This document shows positions 1 through 6,074 of a stretch of 10,635 bases of DNA, piece by piece (within the stretch, counting starts at the first letter, position 1; the number at the start of each line of letters is the position of its first letter). The stretch comes from T1Sed10-7 sp041685505. Lineage in GTDB: Bacteria > Actinomycetota > Nitriliruptoria > Nitriliruptorales > Nitriliruptoraceae. The stretch is taken from NCBI GenBank assembly GCA_041685505.1, contig JAWLFQ010000083.1:1-10635 (forward strand), read 5' to 3'. The translations under genes and the position numbers were made by a program. Below the pieces are notes generated by a model that saw only the letters and a list, made by a program, of their open reading frames with translations, did not search any database and was not told the DNA's origin.

Positions 1-698
1 CGTGCCAGCCGGCCGTTGGCCGCGTCGAAGGGGTGGAGGCGCAGCAGTTCCAGGTGCACCACACCGCTGGTGATCACGCCGTGCTCGCGAGCACCCGGGC
101 CGCTCAGCCAGGCGAGCAGCAGCCCGAACTCGCGCGCCAGATCGGCGACCGGGGTCGTCAGGTGCAGGATGCGCCCGGTCGCGCCATCGTGGACGGCCTG
201 CTCGAGCTGGCGCAGGGCACCGGCGCGTGCGGGCAGGACGAGCCCACGCGTGAGACGACGGTGCAGCTCACCGAGCACCGCGGCCGGATCGTCGAACACC
301 GCCTCGACCAGGTCGTCGCTGTCCTGCGCGGCGCAGGCCCCGAGCAGTTCCAGGGCGGTGAGCAGTTCGTCCGCGGGGTCGTCGAGCACCCGCAGGGTGT
401 CCAACCAGCTGCCCTGCCGTCGCGGGAGGTGCGGTGCGGCTGCGGGGGCCTGGGCCGCGTCCCCGATCCCGGCAGCCGCCACGGCAGCACGGGCGGTCTC
501 CGGGCTCGGCAGTCCGTCGCGCGCCACCCCGTCCAGCATGAGGGTGGCGTGCACGGCCTCCAGGTCGCGCTGTCCTCGCAGCGTGGTCCGTGCCGGGCCG
601 GGCGCAGCAGCCACCAGGGTCGCGAGGCGCTCGACCTCGGCGATCAGGGCGACCAGGTGCGGGCTGCGCTCGAAGCGCCGTCGCTGTGGGGTGCTCAC
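1..698 (-). CDS. Fic-domain protein (partial, C-terminal end beyond the left edge)
   Basis: The minus-strand frame starting at GTG 698-696 stays open to the left edge, giving 232 visible residues. It ends in H222-P-F-D-A-A-N-G-R230-L-A, a recognisable Fic motif (family consensus HxFx[D/E][A/G]N[G/K]R). Fic proteins usually transfer AMP or another phosphate-containing group to a hydroxyl side chain of a target protein. Upstream, T52-L-M-L-D56-G57 sits where class II Fic proteins carry the inhibitory [S/T]xxxE[G/N] helix, with Asp in place of Glu. The acidic residue at motif position 5, normally a Mg ligand, is Ala226, so activity may be altered. The start overlaps the HAD stop as GTGA and has no Shine-Dalgarno of its own, so translation is probably coupled to the upstream gene. 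The helical N-terminal part fits the family. The target is unknown. Plus-strand frames across this stretch are shadows. Confidence 0.8.
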   Translation of the reverse strand, partial: MSTPQRRRFERSPHLVALIAEVERLATLVAAAPGPARTTLRGQRDLEAVHATLMLDGVARDGLPSPETARAAVAAAGIGDAAQAPAAAPHLPRRQGSWLDTLRVLDDPADELLTALELLGACAAQDSDDLVEAVFDDPAAVLGELHRRLTRGLVLPARAGALRQLEQAVHDGATGRILHLTTPVADLAREFGLLLAWLSGPGAREHGVITSGVVHLELLRLHPFDAANGRLA

Positions 699-1501
699 CG
701 CCACGGCAGCAGGCGGCCGCGCGCCGCCTGGGCGGCGATGCGTCCGTGCCGCCGGCCGAGCGCGTAGGTCAGGGAGGCGAGCCCGGCCGCACCGCCGATG
801 GCCGTGGTGGTCTTGACCACGGCCTTGACGCGCTGCGAGAAGCGCACGATCGGCCAGCCACGCTGGTTGGCGACGGTGCTCAGCGGTCCGTCGGGGTTCA
901 CAGCCACGGGATGACCGACCATCTCCATCATCGGCAGGTCGGAGGCGGAGTCGCTGTAGGCGTAGCACCGCTCGAGGTCGTAGCTGCGCTGGGTGGCCAG
1001 CGCAGCGATCGCCTCCGCCTTGCCTTCGCCGTAGACGAAGGGGCCGTCGAGTTCGCCGGTGTAACGCCCGTCGGCGACCGCGGAGCGCGTGGCGATGCCG
1101 CCTTCCATCCCGAGCGCCTTCGCCAGGGGGTCCACCATCTCCACGGGTGAGGCGGACACGATCCAACAGTCACGCCCCGCCTCGTGGTGCATGTCGATCA
1201 GGCTGCGGGACTCGGGCCGGATCCGCTCCAGGATCTGCGGGATGATCTCCTCGTTGAGCGCGAGGAGGTCCTCCTGCTGCGCGCCCTCGACCGCGGCGAG
1301 GATGCGGTCACGGACCGACTCCGACCGCTCGTCGGTGGCCCCGAACAGCTTGAAGGAGGCGGCCTTGCGGGCGTCGGAGAGCAGGTCCGTCAGGGGGATC
1401 ATGTCGTTGCGCCACGCCGCGATGCCGAAGTAGTAGGCGGATGAGCCGCTGATCAGCGTGCGGTCGAGGTCGAAGAACGCCGCTGCTCGGTTCCCGTCCA
1501 T
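695..1501 (-). CDS. HAD-IB family hydrolase (SerB/phosphatase-like)
   Basis: This 268-residue protein has all four HAD motifs. Motif I is D11-L-D13-R-T-L (nucleophile D11), motif II is W-I-V-S116-A-S, motif III is K161 in GEGK, and motif IV is D184-S-A-S-D188. A V-N-P-D segment at 201-204 is also typical of subfamily IB, which includes phosphoserine phosphatase-like enzymes. The expected reaction is Mg-dependent phosphate ester hydrolysis through a phospho-aspartate; the substrate cannot be deduced. Residues about 230-250 are hydrophobic and Ala/Gly-rich and might associate with membrane. The ATG is well supported by AAGGAGG about 7 bases upstream. The gene is first in a minus-strand unit and overlaps the Fic gene by 4 bases (GTGA). 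A possible promoter lies just upstream (1529-1557). Confidence 0.9.
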   Translation of the reverse strand: MDGNRAAAFFDLDRTLISGSSAYYFGIAAWRNDMIPLTDLLSDARKAASFKLFGATDERSESVRDRILAAVEGAQQEDLLALNEEIIPQILERIRPESRSLIDMHHEAGRDCWIVSASPVEMVDPLAKALGMEGGIATRSAVADGRYTGELDGPFVYGEGKAEAIAALATQRSYDLERCYAYSDSASDLPMMEMVGHPVAVNPDGPLSTVANQRGWPIVRFSQRVKAVVKTTTAIGGAAGLASLTYALGRRHGRIAAQAARGRLLPWR

Positions 1502-1528
1502 CGACGGCCTCCTTCCGGTCGGGCCGCG

Positions 1529-1557
1529 ATGCTAGACCCGGAACTCCCCGCTGTGCC
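1529..1557 (-). promoter_or_regulatory. candidate promoter for the HAD-Fic unit
   Basis: On the minus strand, TAGCAT (1534-1529) matches the TAnnnT -10 pattern. A weak GGCACA (1557-1552) lies 17 bases upstream in the -35 position. Transcription would start near 1522, giving a leader of about 20 bases that contains the Shine-Dalgarno. The -35 match is only 3 of 6, so the call rests mainly on the -10 and the geometry. Confidence 0.4.
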
Positions 1558-1578
1558 GCCTCGGACGGTGGGCAGCAG

Positions 1579-1661
1579 CGAGGGCCTTCGGCGCGCGACG
1601 ACCGCCGACGCGCTCCCTTCCCCGTGGAGCGTGGTGGCGGGCCGTGTGCCGAAGGCCCTCG
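1579..1661. repeat. 14-bp perfect inverted repeat with 55-bp spacer
   Basis: CGAGGGCCTTCGGC at 1579-1592 is exactly reverse-complementary to GCCGAAGGCCCTCG at 1648-1661. In RNA the stem could extend inward by five more pairs, two of them G-U wobbles (1593-1597 with 1643-1647). The spacer is too long for a simple terminator and no T-tract follows. It may be a protein-binding pair, part of a structured leader or small RNA, or the flank of the DnaA-box-like cluster. Confidence 0.6.
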
Positions 1662-1692
1662 GTGACGACCGTAGGCAGGAGTGCCGGCACTG

Positions 1693-1873
1693 TCGACCAC
1701 ACGGTCCACATCGCCTGTGGATGACGGAGTGTCTCGCTGTGGACGGGCTGTGGAGCGGTCGTGGACACCCGCGTCGTCGTCGCGCGGGTGGCGCGCGTCC
1801 ATGCCGCCGATCGCGGTGGATCGCTGCTGTACGGACGATGTGGCTCCACAGGGTGTCCACAACGTGTGGACGG
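1693..1873. promoter_or_regulatory. cluster of DnaA-box-like 9-mers
   Basis: DnaA boxes follow TTATCCACA, with TTGTCCACA favoured in high-GC Actinobacteria. In 181 bp I find TCGACCACA (1693-1701), CGGTCCACA (1702-1710), TGTGGATGA (1716-1724, 8 of 9), TGTGGACGG (1738-1746), TGTGGAGCG (1749-1757), CGTGGACAC (1760-1768), GGCTCCACA (1842-1850), GTGTCCACA (1853-1861, 8 of 9) and TGTGGACGG (1865-1873). Seven contain the exact TGTGGA/TCCACA core. Starts at 1716, 1738, 1749 and 1760 are multiples of 11 bp apart, as are 1842 and 1853, so the boxes lie on one helix face. Both orientations occur. No dnaA, dnaN or AT-rich unwinding element is visible. A titration or regulatory DnaA site is more likely than oriC, and another regulator with a similar core cannot be excluded. 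Confidence 0.6.
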
Positions 1874-2040
1874 TCGCATCGCGGCTCGGGGAGGGCGCCG
1901 ACGCTCACCCGGGTGCGAGCGACGCACGACTCGCCCACGACGGCTGCCACCACCCCCTCTCGTGTGCTACTGCGCGCCGCACGGTGCCGCCCGTGTCCGT
2001 CACCTCGCGCGTGATGGGCAGCTTCCCGAGGAGCCGCTGC

Positions 2041-2655
2041 ATGGACCGACCACCCGCACCCGCGGCGCAGGCCGCACCCCTGCTCGAGCACCGACCAGCC
2101 GAGGGGGGACGGCCCCCGGTGGAGATCCACCGCAGCACGCGACGGCGCCGCAGCGGGCAGGCGGTCGTGCACGAGGGCCGGGTGGTCCTGCGGCTGCCGG
2201 CGGGACTGCCGGCGGCCGAGGAGGCCGCCATGGTCGATCAGCTGCTGCGGAAGGCGCTCCGAGCCGACGCCAGGGCGGCGTTCGGAGGTGACCGTGCCCT
2301 CGCGGACCGGGCACACGCGCTGGCGGACCGCTACCTCGACGGTGTCCGCCCCGCCGCTGTGCGCTGGTCGGCGCGGATGCGGCAGCGCTACGGCTCCTGC
2401 ACCGTGGCCACCGGGGAGATCCGCATCAGCGACCGGCTCGCCACCCATCCCGCCTACGTCCTCGACTACGTGCTCGTGCACGAGCTCGCGCACCTGCACG
2501 TCCCACGGCACGACGACGGGTTCCACGCCCTCGTGGCGCGGTTCCCCGACGCCGCCCGGGCCCAGGGGTACCTCGCCGGCTTCGAGGCGGGACGACTGGC
2601 GGAGGCCGCGGCGAGCGTCGCCGACCCCGGCCCGCCCGCCGCCCCGGCCGGTTAG
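2041..2655 (+). CDS. YgjP-like (DUF45) zinc metallopeptidase
   Basis: This 204-residue protein has H147-E-L-A-H151 followed by H157, fitting HExxHxxxxxH: two zinc-binding His, the catalytic Glu148 and a third zinc ligand. An R-Y-G-S-C segment about 20-25 residues before the HExxH corresponds to the RWGSC motif of the YgjP-like/WLM gluzincin group. Length and motif order fit the family, which is thought to be cytoplasmic; substrates are poorly known. No signal peptide or membrane segment is seen. ATG 2041 was chosen because GAGGAG (2028-2033) lies 7 bases upstream. Two in-frame starts (GTG 2011, ATG 2014) would add about 10 residues, and the frame stays open back to 1681, but that part looks non-coding. 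The stop overlaps the stop of the convergent DUF2342 gene by 4 bp. Confidence 0.85.
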   Translation: MDRPPAPAAQAAPLLEHRPAEGGRPPVEIHRSTRRRRSGQAVVHEGRVVLRLPAGLPAAEEAAMVDQLLRKALRADARAAFGGDRALADRAHALADRYLDGVRPAAVRWSARMRQRYGSCTVATGEIRISDRLATHPAYVLDYVLVHELAHLHVPRHDDGFHALVARFPDAARAQGYLAGFEAGRLAEAAASVADPGPPAAPAG

Positions 2656-4169
2656 CGCCCGTCCCGATCGTCGGGATCGTCGCCCGCGCCCGTGCCATCG
2701 GAACCGTCGGCGTCGTCACCCTCCTGCAGCGCCGACAGGCGCTCCTGCGCGCTGTCCTCGTGGGGTGCGTCACCGAGCCCGGCGAACAGCGCCTCAGGGT
2801 CGTCGGGGATCTCCTCGCTGTCGCTGGTGCGGGCCAGCCACTGCGTCGGATCCGCGAGCTCGTCGCCGTCGGGGAGGTTCTCCGGGTGCGCCAGGGCCCG
2901 GTGCAGACCCTCCGGTCCCAGCGCTGCTTCCACGGCCGCGATGAAGTGGTCACCGACCGTCTCGTCGTCGGGCTTGAGGTCCAGGCCCAGGAGGGACTCC
3001 AACAGCTCCTCGCCGTCACCGCGGCTGGCCCGGCGCCGGCGCAGGACCTCCTGGATGCGGTCGAAGCTCGGCAGCCGGTCGCCGGCGGTGCGGGTGACCT
3101 CGTGCCGTGCCCAGGCACCCACGAGGCACACCACCGCCTGGAGGCGGGCGAGGACGCGCTGTTGCTCCTCTGTGGGGGTCATACGGAAGCTGGCGGCCCG
3201 TTCCATGGCCTCGCCGAGGGCCTCGGGGTCCTCCGGGTCGATGCCGAGGGTCAGCTCCTCGGCGACCTCGCGCATGCGCTCGCCGTCCACCTCGGTGCCC
3301 GCGGCGAAGCGGGCCACGAGGGAGGCGATGTGGGCCTCCAGCCACGGCACCGCGTGGTAGAGGCGACGGTGCGCCGCCTCGGTGAGCGCGAGGACGAGCA
3401 GCACCTCGGCGTCCTCGAGCCCGTAGCCCGCGAGGTCGTCGCCGACGTTGACGATCAGGTGGTGGGCCTCCTGGCGGGGCGCCGTGGGGATCCCGAGGTC
3501 GTACTGCCCGATCAGTTGGCGTGACAGCTGGCCGATGACCTGACCGGCCTGGAGGCCGGCGAGACCCGCACCCGCAGGCCGCAGCAGCTGGCCGGGGTCG
3601 CCGCCCAGCATCTGCTCGAGCATCGGTCGCAGGCCCTCGGGCAGACCCTCGAGACCGGGGAGTGCCTCGAGCCCACCGTGCTCGCCCAGTTCCGTGAGCT
3701 GCTCACGAGCGAGATCGACCATCGCATCGGTGGCCGCACGCGCCACGGGTTCGACCAGCGGTGCGAGCGCCCGGACCGCGGCGTTGACCCACGTCTGGCG
3801 TGACCCGGCGACCACCACCCCGGCATCGGGTGGTGCGGGCAGGGGGGTGTCGTCCAGCCAGTGCTCGGCCAGAGCGAAGGCGTCACGGATCGCACGCGTC
3901 TCCGCGTCGGTCGCGGAGCGATCGTCCTCCGCGGCCAGCTGCAGGGCGACCCGGGTGGCCAGCTGCCAGTCCACCGGCCCGGAGGGGGCCGCCGGGGGCT
4001 GGAACCCGAAGCCGGGGAGCGACCCGCCCAGCATCGCCTGGAGCTGCTGCTGGGCCTGCTCCAGTGCACCTGGCCCGCCGAGCTGCTCGAGCATGCGACG
4101 CAGCTCCGGTGGGAGGTTGGCGAAGGGGTCCTCGTCAGGGCCATCGGGCCGTTCGGGGTGGTCGCTCAC
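2652..4169 (-). CDS. DUF2342 / zincin_2 family putative zinc-dependent metalloprotease
   Basis: This 505-residue protein shows the family core: a V-D-W segment at 66-68, a long helical middle, E264-A-A-H267-R-R-L followed by V-P-W-L (274-277), and R-L-P (365-367) followed by an Arg-rich RRRRA stretch at 377-381. In relatives the ExxH segment is the presumed zinc site; peptidase activity has not been clearly shown to my knowledge. Where I recall relatives having an LxEGW segment, this one reads L349-V-G-A-W353, so an acidic residue may be missing. The N-terminus is charged and Gln/Leu-rich, and the C-terminal 60 residues are Asp/Glu/Gly-rich and probably disordered. The start is GTG, with GAGG about 6 bases upstream. 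The gene diverges from the SDR gene and converges on the YgjP-like gene. The same family sits near UPF0182 and PDZ genes in mycobacteria. Confidence 0.82.
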   Translation of the reverse strand: MSDHPERPDGPDEDPFANLPPELRRMLEQLGGPGALEQAQQQLQAMLGGSLPGFGFQPPAAPSGPVDWQLATRVALQLAAEDDRSATDAETRAIRDAFALAEHWLDDTPLPAPPDAGVVVAGSRQTWVNAAVRALAPLVEPVARAATDAMVDLAREQLTELGEHGGLEALPGLEGLPEGLRPMLEQMLGGDPGQLLRPAGAGLAGLQAGQVIGQLSRQLIGQYDLGIPTAPRQEAHHLIVNVGDDLAGYGLEDAEVLLVLALTEAAHRRLYHAVPWLEAHIASLVARFAAGTEVDGERMREVAEELTLGIDPEDPEALGEAMERAASFRMTPTEEQQRVLARLQAVVCLVGAWARHEVTRTAGDRLPSFDRIQEVLRRRRASRGDGEELLESLLGLDLKPDDETVGDHFIAAVEAALGPEGLHRALAHPENLPDGDELADPTQWLARTSDSEEIPDDPEALFAGLGDAPHEDSAQERLSALQEGDDADGSDGTGAGDDPDDRDGR

Positions 4170-4252
4170 GACTGGCCTCGCTGTGCTCGGCGTATCGCTA
4201 CGGTACGGCAGCGAGCCCCCCGCGGTCGCGGGGGTGCGGGAAGGGAACGCAG
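4170..4252. promoter_or_regulatory. divergent control region with a GC-rich hairpin in the SDR leader
   Basis: These 83 bp separate two divergent GTG starts. TACGGT (4199-4204, plus) and TACCGT (4205-4200, minus) are overlapping TAnnnT sequences that could serve as -10 elements, but neither has a good -35. A C-rich arm at 4217-4224 pairs with 4227-4234 (7-8 G-C pairs, tiny loop) directly before the GGGAAGGGA Shine-Dalgarno (4238-4246) of the SDR gene. It could modulate translation or bind a regulator. Confidence 0.4.
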
Positions 4253-5326
4253 GTGAGCGCCATCGCGATCACCGGAGTCGGCGGGGTGCTCGGCCGTCGA
4301 CTGGTCGCCCGCCTGGCCGGGGACGGCGACGTCGAGCGGATGCTCGGCATCGACCGCTGTCCGCCTGCGGGCGTCACCGCCGTGCCCTTCAGCTTCGTGG
4401 ACCGTGACCCCGCCAGAGCCGACCTCGTCCCCCTGCTGCGGGGGATGGACGCCGTCATCCATCTCGGCGCGATGCTCGAGCCCGTGCGTGACGACGCCGA
4501 GGCGCGTACCCGGCAGGTCGATGCGGCCCGCCAGGTCTGCGAGGCGGCGGCTGCGGCCGGTGTCCCGCGCCTGATCCTGACCTCCTCGGTGCTGGCCTAC
4601 GGCCCGCACCCCGACAACGAGGTCCCCATCGACGAAGGCCACCAGCTGCGAGGGCTGCCGGGCTTCGCCGGTGCGGAGCACGCCCGCGAGGTGGAGCGCT
4701 GGCTGCAGCGCTGGCGTCAGGACCACCCCGAGATCACGGTCACGGTGCTACGGCTGGCGTTGCTGGCCGGACCGGGCCTCGACACCATCATCACCCGGGC
4801 GTTCGAGGCGCCGCGCCTGCCGGCGGTGCGCGGGCACCGGCCACCCCTGCAGTTCCTCCACCCCGACGACGCGGTGGGTGCGGTGCACCACGCCTTGCGC
4901 CACGATCTCGACGGCGCGTTCAACGTGTGCGCCGACGGCTGGCTGTCCTACGACGAGGTGGCGGCGATCGTCGGCCGTCCACCCCTCGAGGTGCCCGAGG
5001 AGGTGGCCTACAGCGGTGCGGCCGGCATCTACGCCCTGCGGCTGGGTGACCTCCCGCCGGGCATCGTGTCGCTGTTCGTGCACCCCTGCGTGATGAGCAA
5101 CCAGGCGCTGACCGACACCGGCTGGTATCCGCGGGCCAGCAACCGCGACGCCCTGGCGGCGCTGGCCGCCGAGCACGGCGCCTTCGTCACCGTGGGGCGC
5201 CTGCGGGTGCGCTGGTCGACGCTGTGGCGCGTCGCCGCGGTCGCGGGCACAGCCCTTGCCCTGCTGCTCGGTTCGACGGCCCGGGGGCGCCGACGCCGCC
5301 GCGCGGCCGCGTCCGGCCCGCACTGA
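4253..5326 (+). CDS. extended SDR-like (NAD-dependent epimerase/dehydratase fold) protein with C-terminal membrane anchor
   Basis: The 357-residue product starts with a Rossmann motif, T7-G-V-G-G-V-L-G14 (GxxGxxG), followed by D66-A-V-I-H-L-G-A and L-T-S111-S112, all typical of extended SDRs. A late Q-F-x-H-P-D-D segment also fits the family. The catalytic YxxxK is not found: in the expected place the sequence is G137-F-A-G-A-E-H-A-R-E-V-E-R, with Gly140 for Tyr and Ala144 for Lys. It may therefore bind NAD(P) without classic oxidoreductase activity. Residues about 324-341 form a hydrophobic segment followed by an Arg-rich tail, suggesting a C-terminal anchor with a cytoplasmic basic end. GTG 4253 was chosen because it directly precedes the Rossmann strand and has GGGAAGGGA 6 bases upstream; the longer open frame back to 3800 is antisense to DUF2342. 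It is first in a plus-strand run of four genes. Confidence 0.82.
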   Translation: MSAIAITGVGGVLGRRLVARLAGDGDVERMLGIDRCPPAGVTAVPFSFVDRDPARADLVPLLRGMDAVIHLGAMLEPVRDDAEARTRQVDAARQVCEAAAAAGVPRLILTSSVLAYGPHPDNEVPIDEGHQLRGLPGFAGAEHAREVERWLQRWRQDHPEITVTVLRLALLAGPGLDTIITRAFEAPRLPAVRGHRPPLQFLHPDDAVGAVHHALRHDLDGAFNVCADGWLSYDEVAAIVGRPPLEVPEEVAYSGAAGIYALRLGDLPPGIVSLFVHPCVMSNQALTDTGWYPRASNRDALAALAAEHGAFVTVGRLRVRWSTLWRVAAVAGTALALLLGSTARGRRRRRAAASGPH

Positions 5327-5466
5327 GCGCACAGCGCGCTGGTGCGGGGCTGGTGCCACACACCGGTGGCGATGGGCTCAAGGCGGGGTGGCCCGGCGTC
5401 GATGCCCTGGCCATGGCGTCGCGTGGGACACGGGCGCTGGTTGGCGTGACCGAGGAGCAGGCCACC

Positions 5467-5955
5467 ATGACGTACGCGGTGCACCATGTCGACGCCGAGG
5501 GCTGCGGGCAGCTCGAGGACACCGGATCGTTGGAGGAGGCACTCGCCCGCGTCGAGGAGCTGCGCAACGACGGCGCGGTCTCCGAGGTGCGTGTGCTCAA
5601 GGAGGTCCCCATCGAGGTTCGCACCTACTACCGCGTCGTGGCGGTGGAGGAGGGGCCCGAGGTCGGTGCCGCTGCGCCCGCACCGGTGACACCACCCGCT
5701 GCGGCCGTGCCGCCGCCCGCGGATGCGCCCTTCGCGGACGCGCCGACCGGGGAGGTGCACGCCGAGGTCGTGCCCGGAGACGCCGCTGCGCCTGTCGCGG
5801 CACCGGCCGCCGAGCGGCCCGCGCCGGTCTTCGGTGACCCGCCCTCCGGGGCGGTGGTCATGGGGCCGCCACCCGCGGCCGCGGCGCCGGACACGCCGGA
5901 GGCGGCTGACGACCCGGCCCCTGAGCCCCGCCGGGCGCTGTTCGGCCGGAGCTGA
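5467..5955 (+). CDS. small protein of unknown function with Pro/Ala-rich tail
   Basis: I do not recognise this 162-residue protein. Residues 1-62 look folded: a short strand (YAVHHV), a helix with S21-L-E-E-A-L-A-R-V-E-E-L, then two strand-like stretches (V41-R-V-L and V51-R-T-Y-Y-R-V-V-A-V), a beta-alpha-beta pattern. From about residue 63 to 150 it is Ala/Pro/Asp/Glu-rich and probably disordered, ending in R-R-A-L-F-G-R-S. No signal peptide or membrane segment is visible, so it is probably cytoplasmic. ATG 5467 has GAGGAG (5452-5457) 9 bases upstream; GTG 5446 would add seven residues, and the frame continues upstream into the SDR gene as non-coding sequence. It lies 140 bp after the SDR gene and 119 bp before the PDZ protease, in the same direction, so a link to them is plausible but unproven. 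Confidence 0.7.
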   Translation: MTYAVHHVDAEGCGQLEDTGSLEEALARVEELRNDGAVSEVRVLKEVPIEVRTYYRVVAVEEGPEVGAAAPAPVTPPAAAVPPPADAPFADAPTGEVHAEVVPGDAAAPVAAPAAERPAPVFGDPPSGAVVMGPPPAAAAPDTPEAADDPAPEPRRALFGRS

Positions 5956-6027
5956 CGCGACCCCGCGGCTCGTCGCACCGGGCAGGCGGGGTGCCACTCG
6001 GCGCGCGGTGTGGCCACCGCCGCTCGG

Positions 6028-6033
6028 TAGCCT
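6028..6033 (+). promoter_or_regulatory. candidate -10 element upstream of the PDZ/Lon-like protease
   Basis: TAGCCT fits TAnnnT and sits about 40 bases before the chosen start, which would give a leader of roughly 35 bases including the GGAGG. No convincing -35 hexamer is seen 16-18 bases upstream, so this is a weak call. If real, the protease and UPF0182 genes could be transcribed apart from the SDR gene. Confidence 0.3.
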
Positions 6034-6074
6034 GACATCGGCTCGGGACCGCCCCGGGGCAGGTGGAGGTACCC

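Larger units (their letters stand above)
1502..2040. other. 539-bp non-coding region between divergent genes
   Basis: No convincing gene is present. The open frames here translate into Arg/Trp/Cys-rich sequence without recognisable motifs. The stretch holds the candidate HAD promoter, a 14-bp inverted repeat (1579-1592 and 1648-1661) and a cluster of TGTGGA/TCCACA elements (1693-1873). From about 1875 to 2020 I see no further structure. It is long compared with the other gaps in this window (83-140 bp), which suggests it is kept for a function. There is no AT-rich run. Confidence 0.7.

Noticed and set aside
16..816. Plus-strand open frames over the left end (16-816 and 33-767)
   Set aside because: They give Ser/Arg/Ala-rich or featureless proteins, whereas the minus strand carries a Fic motif and coupling to the HAD gene.
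1529..2014. 161-codon plus-strand frame in the long intergenic region
   Set aside because: Composition is unlike the neighbouring genes (Arg, Trp and Cys rich), there is no ribosome site or motif, and it covers the inverted repeat and DnaA-like boxes.
1681..2040. N-terminal extension of the YgjP-like gene to 1681
   Set aside because: The extra 120 codons look non-coding and include the DnaA-like boxes; a good Shine-Dalgarno marks ATG 2041.
5326..5341. AGCGC/GCGCT hairpin after the SDR stop
   Set aside because: A 5-bp stem without a T-tract is common in GC-rich DNA and gives no support for termination.
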